Part shown: positions 48,011-59,039 of the stretch, piece by piece
Numbering within the stretch: position 1 is the stretch's first letter
Layout: each line of letters starts with the position of its first letter
From: Dryas octopetala
Lineage: Eukaryota > Streptophyta > Magnoliopsida > Rosales > Rosaceae
Length of the DNA: 64,000 nucleotides
Assembly: GCA_963921425.1 (NCBI GenBank)
Contig: OY992833.1
Location: forward strand, 29,746,698-29,810,697
Direction of reading: 5' to 3'
The notes under the pieces: model-generated
Seen by the model: only the letters and a program-made list of their open reading frames with translations
The model's database searches: none
Told to the model about the DNA's origin: nothing
Translations under genes and position numbers: made by a program

Positions 48011-50186
48011 TCACAGAAATCCTTTCTCTTGGAAACTTGTGATGCAGTCATCAAACATCCTTTCAAGCGTTTTGAAAGGAGGAAGCCCCAGCTGAGCAAT
48101 TTTGCTGGTATCCATGCTATGTGGGTTGTTGTCTCCTTCCTGGCTGCTACACCTACAACATTGCCATAATATTCCATATTAAACAAAGCAAAACATCCAG
48201 ATGCCACACAAACTATATAGGAGGTTGAGTTGCCTTTTCCATTATACTTGAGGACATGAGATAGTGTTTTTATACATGCTCTTCCACTTACTTGTTTTCA
48301 TATGGATAAGATGGATATTTGGCTCTCAGCATCTCAACGATCTGTGACCAGTGTGCTACTGAGCTTGAACATATAAGCCTGCCTGATGCTTTGCTTTCTT
48401 CCATTGCCAAAATATGTGCAGCTACCACATCATCTATGTGCACAAATCCCACGGTGGTATTCGGGTATTCACCTCTTAAACCTAACATAGAAATTGCAAA
48501 ACTCATTCACCCCAAGAGAAAAAAAAAAAAAAAAAGGTTAGGAACTTGCACAACGTAGTATTCTAACATAGAACTAGCTGCAAGAGGGCACTAATCTTCC
48601 ATCTACTTAATGGCAAGTCCAATATACTTCTCGTCAAATTGGGATTTCCTACAACCAGTAGTTTTTGTCCTCCTTTTTGTTCCATTGGTGCAAGAGAGAG
48701 TAGTTTTTAGATAACAAAAAAAGCAGGGAAATTCCAAGTGCTCAGTTAATTAGCTTTTTTGAAGTACCCATTTCATGACAGAGAGCCAAACTGAATGGAA
48801 TATCACTTTTAAAAGCCATGCAAGTGCTTCAAAAATTATTTACCAAAATAATATCAGCACAATCCACCATTCCTCCTTTTTTTTCCTTTGTCAAAATGAT
48901 ACATAATTAGGAATATTGCCTTCTATGCTGTAATAAGGGAAAGTGTCACTGAAAATTGGACTCCTAGAAAAAACAATGAACAAAAGGCAATCTTCCCATC
49001 ACTTTAAACTTGTGGAATCATTTTGCTGATGATGGAAAAACTAACCTTTCATTATAGCCAGTATCATGAGTAGTGTGCTAGTTGGTTGTGGTGCTAGCAG
49101 AGGACCAACCACGAAAGACGGATTCACCACCACGAGATCCATTCCACTCTCCTTGGCAATTCTCCATGCCTCTTTCTCCGCTGTAGTCTTTGCATATGCA
49201 TACCAAAGCTGTATGCAAACAACAACTTACACAATTAAGAATGCACTAATGCAACCACCCAAAATTAATAATGTTAGTCACAATTTGCATTGATACAACA
49301 TGTATGTGTAATGTGTTAACATGGAGGGAGTTGTATTTAATTACATTGTAGTGTTTGCAGTATTCAGGGTCGCTCGAATGTGACTCATTGAGAGGAGAGA
49401 CCTGTTGGACATCGTAACGATATCTTATTGAAGAGCAAGAAGAGGTGAGCACAACCCGGTTCACGCGTGCTTTTGAGCAGGAAGTCAGCACATTCAAGGT
49501 GCCCTTTATACATGGATCAATCAAAGTCGCCTGCCATATTAACCCAAGCAAAATTTTATCGAAGATTCAAGGTTTCCTCTTAGCCTGAATTTCATGACTC
49601 TACCACATTTTAGCACTCTGCAGTTCTGTAAGCATCAAATTTGCTCCCAAGAACCCAGTCACTTATTTGAATCACGTAATGGGCCTTAAATTGAAAAACA
49701 AATATGATTGAACAACCCAAAGAAAAGAGTGACAAGAAGACTCAAGTAAGAAAGTAATGACTAAATGACTATGATTGGTTCAAGTGGGCATTTGCCTGAA
49801 CATTATCGTCGTATGGAACGAGCACAGGTGATGCAGTGTGGAAGACCCCATCAACGCCTTGTATAGCCTCGTCAAAGCTTCCCTCTACCATTAAATCAGC
49901 TTTCATTATCTTAAGCCTTTCCTTGGCTCCATCGAACTCCCACAGATAACCAACTTTCCTCACATCCTCTGCGATCGAAATTCAAAGTAGTAAAAGCGAT
50001 GTGTATTGCAATTGAATTTACATGTATACATATACTAGCTTTTGAATGTTCCATGCACAATCATAATTGAACATATATACCTGGGTCTCGCACTGTGGTC
50101 CGCACAGCATGCCCCTTTTCTAGCAAAGCCTTCACTAAGTAAGCAGCTATGAAGCCTGTTCCTCCAGTTACACAGTATTCTGGCAT
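48011..50186 (-). CDS. TKPR2: Tetraketide alpha-pyrone reductase 2-like (cinnamoyl-CoA reductase-like SDR)
   Basis: Six exons on the minus strand: 50186-50081, 49968-49796, 49530-49345, 49208-49046, 48481-48292 and 48152-48011. The phases agree throughout and give 319 residues. It starts [20 protein letters not shown], with the GxxGxxA-type NAD(P) binding loop. It has the catalytic Tyr-Lys of extended short-chain dehydrogenases as [10 protein letters not shown], and [16 protein letters not shown]. The whole protein follows Arabidopsis TKPR2 (At1g68540) as I remember it, including the C-terminal PHSMDT. TKPR2 reduces tetraketide pyrones in tapetum cells for sporopollenin of the pollen wall. 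Intron 2 starts with GC instead of GT. A related reductase of phenylpropanoid metabolism is the alternative, but neighbours favour TKPR2. Confidence 0.9.
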
Positions 50187-51174
50187 CTTTCTTTTTCTCT
50201 CTCTGGTCGTGTGTGAACTTCCTTCTCAGAATTCTTTATCTATGAAATGGTGATAGTGATGGTTTCAAAGAATAAAGACAAAAATAGTGTCATGCGCAAT
50301 GCATTTTCATTTGATTATTGGTTTATCTTGTCTTATGTGGAAAACAATCTTGGTAGATAACTCATTCAATCTACGAGGTGGCCATAGGCTGATTCATTAC
50401 ATTTTTAATATGAATAATTTTCCACCTACAAGTCAGTAAGTCACCACCCTTTTTTTCTGCCAAGAAGTCCTGGGTTAGAGGCTTAAATGGCCCGATCGAG
50501 TTGGCTAGTCAGCCCATTTACGTATAGTCTGAACCATGATCACTTCCCCAGCCTCTGGGTTTGGGCTCAACTGACCCAAATTGGGTTTGAGGCTCAGCCA
50601 TCCTGAGTGGGCTTAGTAAGGTCATTGTCCAATAGACACTTCTCTTCATACATTCTTCATAGTTCGTAGTTTCATACTCTTTTTGTGGTTTAAACTTTAA
50701 ACTATCTTCTCTTTGGAAGATGGATAAAGCTACTGATCCCAATAAGACTCTACTTCAATCACCTTCTAATGCATTAAACACATAACTGATAAATATATAT
50801 GATTCATTCTTGTGCCATCCTTTTCTGTTTTTGCACCAACTACCAACCAATTTTAGTTCGACAAAATTAAGTGTAATTCACCTAAAATTTAGTTAATTCA
50901 CAGTGCATCACTCTGACTACCCAAAAATGGGAGCAGTTGGTAAAGTGATATGTCCACTTTGCTATTTTGGTAATATGTATATTGGCAGAAGTTTGCGTGA
51001 AGTACTCAGATTAGTGTCATGAACAATCAAGTCAAGGCTTGAAACTTGAAAGGGCCTGTTTTTTTTTTTTTTTTTTTTTTGAGGGAAAGGGGTGGTGTCC
51101 TAAATTGTTAAGGTAGATTCGTTGAAAGCTGAAAGAGAAGAAAGTGGGGTGGGACATACAATTATACTTGTTGA
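50187..51174. other. Promoter side of the reductase gene, then intergenic DNA
   Basis: Leader and promoter of the minus-strand gene are expected up to about 50300, but no clear TATA box was fixed. The rest contains no recognised gene. A T run of about 21 bases lies near 51059-51080. Confidence 0.35.
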
Positions 51175-51177
51175 GGT

Positions 51178-51246
51178 GAGATTGAAATTGAGATTGAGAT
51201 TGAGATTGAGATTGGGATTGGGATTGGGATTGAGATTGAGATTAGA
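51178..51246. repeat. Hexanucleotide microsatellite (GAGATT / GGGATT)n
   Basis: About eleven uninterrupted six-base units, changing in blocks from GAGATT to GGGATT and back to GAGATT, with one GAAATT at the left. It produces artificial Leu/Arg and Leu/Asn repeat frames on the two strands, which are not genes. Confidence 0.9.
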
Positions 51247-51422
51247 GGGTAAGAAAGGTGGTTGGGCGCTGGTTGGTTCGTCTCCCCAATTAGATCTATT
51301 TATTCGTGGTATAATGACAGCTACCAATGAAAATGCGATTGCAGTTTGCAGTCAAACTTGTTGGATTCAGTAGTATTCAGTTTTTACGATATCAATTGTA
51401 GTGATGTGAATCATGTGAGATT

Positions 51423-51786
51423 TGATAGAATTAGAGCATCCAACCCAAAACCAATTGGCAATGGGTGAAGAGGCCCAAGACTTATAAGCACATATGCTAA
51501 GCCTTAGTTTTCCGATGTGGGACATTGCTCCACATTACTCTCAACACGCCCCCGCACGTGTGGCGATATTTTGAGCCTTACACGTGAACAAATTATATTG
51601 GGTGACGTGAGAGCACGTGTGACCATTGGGCCTTACACGTGGATAACCTGGCTCTGATACCATGATAGAATTAGAGCATCCAACCCAAAACCAATTGGCA
51701 ATGGGTGAAGAGGCCCAAGACTTATAAGCACATATGCTAAGCCTTAGTTTTCCGATGTGGGACATTGCTCCACATTACTCTCAACA
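51423..51786 (-). mobile_element. TRIM retrotransposon with identical LTRs (364 bp)
   Basis: Two 124-bp direct repeats, 51423-51546 and 51663-51786, are identical as far as I can read. Read on the minus strand they begin TGTTGAGAGTAATG and end in CA. The 5' LTR is followed directly by TGGTATCAGAGCCAGG (51662-51647), the primer site for initiator Met-tRNA. A purine tract (GCGGGGGCG) precedes the 3' LTR. The target duplication AGATT is exact (51418-51422 and 51787-51791). The 116-bp interior has no coding capacity, so movement needs proteins from another element. Confidence 0.95.
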
Positions 51787-52087
51787 AGATTCATCTGCCA
51801 CATGTCTCAATCTGAATGCGGGACCATGACCCACAATCCACATGGTGATCACATACATGATTTTTATTCACACATGGTTTCATTGTTTTGCCTACACTCT
51901 CCAATCCATGCATGCATCTCTTCAATTAATCAGCGCTTTCAGGCTCTGCAATACGTAGCCCACATGAAATTGCATGTCCAGAAATGGAAAATAAACTTTG
52001 AGTTACAATCAAGAAACGTTGGTTATACTTTTGGATCCCAACATTTGTTGGTTCCGTACTTAACCCAAATGCTCTTTACTCATTTAA

Positions 52088-53346
52088 GGCCACGTTTGTT
52101 TGGTTGGACTAGACCGGATTGTGTTAAATAACCCAATAAACCTATGTTTGGTAAGACCCAATATTATTTTAAGTAAGACTATCTATCACCGGTTCTTCTA
52201 AAACAGCGGACTATACGTTGGTAAATAGCGATGGTTGAAGGTTTCAACCCTCACTATCTAAGAATTGGATTACGCCTTGCAAAATAATAAAGGACCTGGA
52301 TCCTCTGCCTTGCTTCCCTGCAAGGCTGGTACCAGGTTCAATCTGAGCCTTTGAAAGACATAGTGTCAAGGGCTCATATTTGAACATGGTACCTGCCTTG
52401 CAGGGAAGCAAGGCAGGGGATCCAGTTCCAATAATAAAAACCTAGAGGTAGCTCGTGCGTTCATCCTTCATCTTTAGTTTGTGGGTAATCTTTTTCTCTC
52501 TCTCTCTCTATGCTTCTTTCCCTGGTAATTTTGTTTTGTTTTTTGTTTTTGTTGTCTTTTTTGTTTTCATTGCTACCATTCTTGAAACTATATTTAAAAC
52601 TGGAAGCCATTGGTGGCCATTGGTGGTGGTCACCAATCTCGATCCTACCGGAAAAGCACGATTGCTGGCGAGGTTGACTTTTAGATTTCTCGTCCTTTTT
52701 TCATCGTTGGTGACTGGATGAACAATCGAAGTCCATGGTTGGACTTGACAAGGTGAGGAGATGAGGACCCAGGTAATTCGGAGTCACAATGTGGTTGGAA
52801 AACGCAGATTGTCGGCGGAGAGGCTCGGCTCTATTCTACGTCAGCGGTGATGGGATGGGCCAGCGAAGACCAGAGGGAGAGAGAAAGGGAGGAGGCGAGC
52901 AAAACCCGCCAAGAACCTCTGACATTGGTGACACGCGTCGGTGCAGGTGCGCGGAGGAGAGAGTGTAGAGGAGAAAGGGTGTCGGGGAGAGAGAAGAGAG
53001 AAATGTGAGAGAGAAGAAAAAAAAAGTGAGTGAGTGAAAGTGAGATATATGATTTAATGAAATCATAAATTTGACTTGGAGTTTTAAAACCCATGGTTGT
53101 GAAATGGCAAAATTTTTAAATTTGTTTATTAATTTAAAAATTAAAATAATTATAGCTTAGTCCAACCATACACCAAACACCAAACACCAAATACATAACA
53201 GTGTTATTTAGCTTATCCAGCTTCATAGTTCGACACATCACAAAATACAGGATAACAATTAGTCTAGCTTACTCCAATCTAACACAGTACAACATAATAC
53301 ATAAGAATAAACCAGTCCAACATAGTTGAACATAACAAACGGGCCC
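52088..53346. mobile_element. Harbinger-like non-autonomous element (1259 bp)
   Basis: The ends GGCCACGTTTGTTTGG and, complemented from the right, GGGCCCGTTTGTTATG form an imperfect inverted repeat. They are flanked by TAA at 52085-52087 and 53347-53349, a trinucleotide duplication of the Harbinger type. The interior includes a GC-richer, purine-rich part (52740-53040) without a recognisable protein, and a smaller MITE at 52292-52429. It is related in style to the element at 21596-23219. Confidence 0.65.
52292..52429. mobile_element. Small foldback MITE nested in the Harbinger-like element (138 bp)
   Basis: Arms of about 60 bases are inverted: the left begins GGACCTGGATCCTCTGCC and the right, complemented, GGAACTGGATCCCCTGCC, both continuing TTGCTTCCCTGCAAGGC. 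An exact 9-bp duplication AATAATAAA lies at 52283-52291 and 52430-52438, as for Mutator-like insertions. It must have arrived after the host element at 52088-53346. Confidence 0.85.
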
Positions 53347-53790
53347 TAAGAGTATTAGATGGCCCCTGGCTTCTGTATCAACATTTAACATATATGAGAC
53401 CAATTTGAAAGATTACATTAATGTGGAATAAACACAGTAAACAAATTTTTTTTAGAAATGATATCTACCTTCTTTTTTTATCTTCTTCTTTATTATGTTT
53501 ATTCAACGGTGTATTTTTTAAAAAAAAAAATTTAGTTTTGTAGTTTTGATCAAATAAAATGACGATTAGATTCACCATATGTTTATTTGTTTAAAGGTTG
53601 ATTTGAAAAATAAACGTTTCCTATCAAAAGCCTACACTGCAAAGTAAAAATAATAATATAAGAGAAAATCGATAAATATATATATATATTTATAAAGTAG
53701 ATAGCATTACTTTCACTTTTTATTTAATTCTCTAGGTTTTCGAAATTTCTTGTTTTCTTTTGTATAATAGATATAGTTTTAAAAGTTTTA

Positions 53791-54341
53791 AGAGGAAATT
53801 ACAGATTTAGTTCACTTATTTTATACCTAGTTCAATTTTAGTCCATAATCTTTTTTAAGTTCTATTTTGGTTCACTAATTGTTTTACTTGTTCAATAAAG
53901 GTCCAGATTTGTTTTCTCAAATTTGGCTTGCCTTTTACCTTATCAAATCTCACCCAAACTCAGCAAACATATATTTGTTTTAAAGCTATGCATTTCTTCT
54001 TTACAACCGTATAAAGATCATTCAAATTGGAGTTATAAAACTCAAGATAATTGACCCCAAAGTAGGATACTGGAAACTGCCAATTTTTCAAATTTCACCA
54101 AATCTCAATTCTCTTAGATTCTAATATTTCAAATTTGTTTTTTATAACTAAGAGATGATGAAATATAACTTATACTTCAATTATAATTGAAGAAAACATA
54201 ACCCAAAGGATTTAAAGTCACAATTCTGAACCTTTATTAAACAAATGAAACAATTAGTGGAATAAAACAGAACTTAAAAAAGATCGTAGACCAAAATTGA
54301 ACTAAGTATAAAATAAATGGACTAAATCTGTAATTTCCTCT
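53791..54341. mobile_element. Foldback MITE, family 3 (551 bp)
   Basis: Inverted arms of about 95 bases start AGAGGAAATTACAGATTTAG on both sides and continue through TTTTATAC and TAGTTCAATTTT. No convincing target duplication was found, so the superfamily is open (Mutator-like is likely from the arm length). No coding content. Confidence 0.72.
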
Positions 54342-54368
54342 AAAATAATATTTAAAAAGATATAATTA

Positions 54369-55272
54369 GAATGCTTCTATTTGCACACTTTTTTTTCTTC
54401 TTTTTGTACACCTTTTTCTGCTACACACCTGTTTCACTCTTTTAAAATTTGAATTTTCTCTTTAACACACCCTTCTCATTACCAAAATATCCAAAATTAA
54501 TCATCTCACCAAATTCCTCATTGCACACCCCCCAATCCATCAAATTCTACACATCCCACCCAACATCGAAGCCACCCAACATCCCAGCAAACACACCCCA
54601 TCCCCACCCCCGACCCCACTTCCCATCTCAGCCACCCCGCACCACCGCGTGCAGCACCACCACCACCACATATCTCTCTCTTTCCTTCTCTCTCATCCAT
54701 CCCTTTCTCTCTAGCTTATCAACCCAGCCACCCCGCCAAGACCAACTACAAACGCAAACGAGCTCTGACACCTAACCACAACGCCAATGCTGCCACACTG
54801 TCATAGGCCGTTTGGCACTGGAGAGAGAATGGGAGGGTCGGCGCGTGGCTGGGTTGGGTTGGGCGCGGGGTAAGGCTAAGCTGGGAGGGCTGAGGTTATC
54901 GCCAAAGAGAAAAGCCAGAGAGAGGAGAGAGAAGCTAGGCACGGGGTTGGCTGGGAGGGTCGGTGCGGGGCTGGGTTGGGCGCGGGGTAGGGCTAGGCTG
55001 GGAGGGCGAGGTTCTCGTCGCTAGAGAGAGGAGGAGAGGGTCGGTGCAGGGCTAGACTGGGAGGGTCAGCGCAGGGCTGGGCTGGGAGGGCGAAGATGGT
55101 AATGTACGAGGTCGGAGAGAAAATTGGAGATAGGAGAAGAACATGAAAGAGAAGAAAGATGAGTGTGAAATGAGTTGTCTTTAGCGTCTTTTTACATTGG
55201 AATTTTAGAGTAAATTTGCTAATTAAGTGATTTGAGGTGTGAAAAAAAAAAGATGTGCAAATAGAAGCTCTT
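54369..55272. mobile_element. TIR element with a GC-rich minisatellite interior (904 bp)
   Basis: The ends carry GCTTCTATTTGCACA on the left and its complement on the right, each beside an A or T run. An exact 8-bp duplication TATAATTA flanks the element (54361-54368 and 55273-55280), suggesting hAT-type or related integration. Inside, 54500-54760 is C-rich and 54820-55100 holds irregular repeats of GGGAGGGTCGGTGCGGGGCT and gctgggttgggcgcggggta type. Neither part encodes a recognisable protein. Confidence 0.75.
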
Positions 55273-55280
55273 TATAATTA

Positions 55281-55956
55281 TTGATATGAAACTATTGAAC
55301 TTAAAAATTTGTATTAAGTGATTTATTTACCTAATTAATTTGATTAAAACTACAGTTAATAATCGATCCTAGAAACTAACAGAACTGTATCGTTGTTGTA
55401 AGTAAAACTTTATCTTAGGTGGAAATATATAAATAAAACTCAGCTGTAGCTCCAACTGATCTGGTCAACGTAAGTACATTGAAGAATTGAAATTCTATAT
55501 TGAGTGACAGTGTGACCGTACTTGAATGACAAATAAATGGTTGGATTCTTACTGTGCGCACAAAAACGCTTTCGCTCATTTGGTTAATTTTAGGGAACAT
55601 TTATATGTCCAGCTTTTTGGTCAGAATTAAATACGTTTTCTACTTACAATTTTTTTTTTTTGCTACGTGTTCCCTGATGTTTGACGTTTGTTAGCAATAA
55701 ATAATTTTGTTGAGAGTAGTTTTGCTCACTTTCTTTAATTCAGTTGTATGCTCAATTCTTATCTAAAATGTTGACATGTGTTTAAAAAATTAACTATAAG
55801 TTAATTTATTATATTTAATAATTTATGATGTTATAATGATGAGAGAGAAAAATAATTTGACAACTCTTTTCTACTTTTATCCTTATTTTTTATTACTCAA
55901 CTTTTTTCCACACCCGTTAATTTTTCTTTTCTCTTTTATTTAATTATTTATAATAA

Positions 55957-55988
<32 letters not shown>

Positions 55989-57220
55989 GTGAATTGAGAT
56001 CAATCTTATAGAGTAAAATATAAAAAAACCAAATAAAAAACATAGTTTTCAAATTTGAAATTTATTCGTTAAAATTAGGAAAGGACTACAAGATCCAAAA
56101 AATTAATAATGGAAGTCCTTATCAGAATTCAGAAAAGTTGTTGAAGATTACATGCAGTAATATTGTGTCTCACAAACCTATAAACACCATACCAAATATT
56201 ATATCATGCAGTTGCCATCAACGCGCTACCATACTCCATAGTCATCATATATCAATACAATAATTGTTGGCACCATTATCACTGTTACTACCACCATTAC
56301 TCCATCATCATCCATGGTCGTCTTCACTATCATCATTAATTAATACCGTTAATTATTATCATGCATAATATGCATGCAATATATATGCGCAAAACAATTT
56401 GGTGGTGATCATTTTTTTACTAATCGAGCCAAACAAACCTAGCTACGTACATGCTTGATTTTCGAAACATCAACAGTTCATTTCTAAGTCTTCAATAAAA
56501 TCTGCATTGCTTATTGCCCTTTGTTTGATGTGATGACTTGGAAAAGAATGAATGCGGTACAATACATATGGGTATAAAACAAGACTGTTCGATTTGAACC
56601 CACTAAGGCCCAAACTCAATGTATTTTGAGTAAGCGTCGGACCAGAATTAATAAACTTTGGCCCAAAACCTAATTTGAGGATGAAACATGAAATATATAA
56701 CTCACATCCAAAAGGTCAAACTTTGATTTTTAATTTTAACATATATAATTCAAATTGCACAACAATGAATTATTTAAACATGTTGTGTGTAATTTCAACT
56801 CATAATTATAAATAACAGTCATGAAAATTTAATTATTAATGAATATTCATATAATTAATTTTTTTTTACTATTATATTTATAGTATTAGTTCCAAAGTGA
56901 CCAAATTTGTAATTCAGGTAAAAAAAAGTTAGAAATTGGGGGTAAACATCCATGATCTATTTACCACATTAATTTATTGATGATAAATGTATATGTTTTT
57001 TCAGAAAAATTATATCCGGCTTCTAGGATTCAATTTATTGCATGTGACACCCAACATTTTTTTGTTTTTTTAGTTGGGGAGAGAGAATTGAATTTTGGTA
57101 TATTGTGAGTAATTTTACGACTTTTTCAACTAAGCTATTCAACAATTGCGACATCCAACATCTTTTAAAACAGTTTTTATTTATGAGATTCTCTCTCAGT
57201 TAAAGAAATTTTAAATTTAT
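55281..57220. other. Intergenic DNA, no gene recognised
   Basis: AT-rich with a long T run near 55959-55982. At 57080-57150 a minus-strand A-box-like word (TAGCTTAGTTGA) with a weak B-box-like partner could mark an old SINE. Nothing else was recognised. Confidence 0.35.
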
Positions 57221-57653
57221 GGTTTTTTTCATATTTAGTACCTGAATTTTGACCATTGTCTTAATGTGGTACCTAAACTTTTATTTGTCCCAATTGAGTA
57301 TCTAAACTTTTATTTTGTGTCTAATAGGTACCAAAATGAATTTATGTTAAAATTGTCAACAAAAGTTAAGGGCAATATAGTCACTTCAAAAAATTTATAT
57401 TTTAATTTTAATTTTTAATTTTTTTTTTGTTTGTTGTGTGTTTTTTTTAATAATTTTAAACATATAAAGAAAATAATTAAAATATACTTTGACTATATTG
57501 CCCCTAATTTTTATTGACAATTTTAACAAAAATTCATTTTGGTACGTATTAGACACAAAATAAAAGTTTAGGTACTCAATTGGGACAAATAAAAGTTTAG
57601 GTACCACATTAAGACAAGAGTCAAAGTTTAGGTACTAAATATGAAATAAACCC
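57221..57653. mobile_element. Mutator-like foldback MITE, family 4 (433 bp)
   Basis: Inverted arms of roughly 170 bases share CATATTTAGTACCT, TGTCTTAATGTGGTACCT and AAACTTTTATTTGTCCCAAT. The flanking word TTAAATTTAT is duplicated exactly (57211-57220 and 57654-57663), 9-10 bp as for Mutator-like insertions. No coding content. Confidence 0.9.
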
Positions 57654-58223
57654 TTAAATTTATTCATCAATCGCTGTTAATTAATAATTTACATTAATTT
57701 TTTTACAATGTACACACGTCGTTATCTTATATGCAATATGCATGTACATAACTCAACCAATGACGTACGTGCAGATAAACTTTTTCTAAACGATGAAAGA
57801 CAAACCTTTGCGCGGCTCAACACTGAGGGCATACGATTGGACTTAATTTATTTTTTAAAAGAAGCAAAGTTTTTATTTTTTGTCAAACTTCGAAGTAAAA
57901 GTATATCGATCATCTCTAGTTCACAATGAAATTCTCAATTAATTTCTGTCACTAATTAAAAAGCATTTCAATTTAAGTCACATGTACGATTAATTATTGG
58001 CCTACTACTAGTACGTATTTTTATTTCACTTTATCGAGAAAAGTCACAAATTAGAATCACACCTCCTCTAGATAAAAGAAAATTAAAATCATACAATGTG
58101 AAATCACGATATATATGAATTAATTAATGGATTGCGTATTTGTGAGTCATGATATATATAGTTCTGCGTAATATTAGGGATTAGCACTATCTTTTGTACT
58201 ACATATATACTACCTAACTCAAT

Positions 58224-58446
58224 GGCTTGTTTGGCAATATTTTTAGAAGCCTTAAAAGCGCTTTTTCTTATATTTAGCAAAAAAAAAAAATTTTTTTTTT
58301 TTAAATTATAAAAGCACATTCACATAAAGCGCTTTTTAAGTACATTCACAATAAGCACTTTAATTTTTTTTCAAACAAAAATTATTTCTTTCTAACAAAC
58401 ACGCTTTTTGTGAAAATGCTCCTACATAAGCACCCCTAAACAAGCC
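58224..58446. mobile_element. Small TIR MITE (223 bp)
   Basis: The left end GGCTTGTTTGGCAATATT and the complement of the right end, GGCTTGTTTAGGGGTGC, form a short inverted repeat. Inner words AAAGCGCTTTTT and AAGCGCTTTTTAAG recur. The target duplication is unclear. It lies about 800 bp upstream of the KCS gene. Confidence 0.5.
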
Positions 58447-58806
58447 ATGTGTCATAGAGGTAAGACCTAAAGAGGCATATGGTAAACAAAAATATATGGT
58501 GTTTGTATCATTTTCCTATATAAAAGTTATCTAATGTAGCAAAGTTGAGAATTGATAAAATTGCAAAAGGCTTTAAATGTTTGACAAATTATAGGAGCGA
58601 AATGATAACTGGGTCGATAAAACAATTAAAGATAGAAAAGGCCCAAAATGGTACTAGGTATGGGTTTTCGTTTAGTTGCATATGGAAAAGGAAGTTACGA
58701 AATATTAATAACAAAGTTAAGTGAGCGTTGAGTGACGTGAAGCTGCCCATTTAATCCCCTCATCTGCCTTCTTGATTGCCCTTCTTGATTGCCCGGTCCC
58801 GTTGCC

Positions 58807-59039
58807 TTTAAATCCCCACCTCCCTTTCCCACCTAATATCAACACTCTCAACCCCCTCTTAGCTCACTCCCTATGTGTCTATGTGTCTATGTATCTATGT
58901 ATCCATCTATCTAACCATTGAACATTGAACACTGGACATTGAACATTGCTATTACTATTATTGTTGTTATTATCATTCGATTCGGTTTGGAACTTTGGAT
59001 CAACACAAGTTACACAACACTAGAAGTCCAGAACGTACA
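58807..59039 (+). promoter_or_regulatory. Core promoter and leader of the KCS gene
   Basis: A weak TATA-like TTTAAAT at 58807-58813 lies about 230 bp upstream of the start codon. The leader contains short repeats: four to six CTATGTNT units at about 58870-58905 and GAACATT/GGACATT words at 58918-58948. Such repeats in a leader may vary in number between individuals. Confidence 0.4.
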
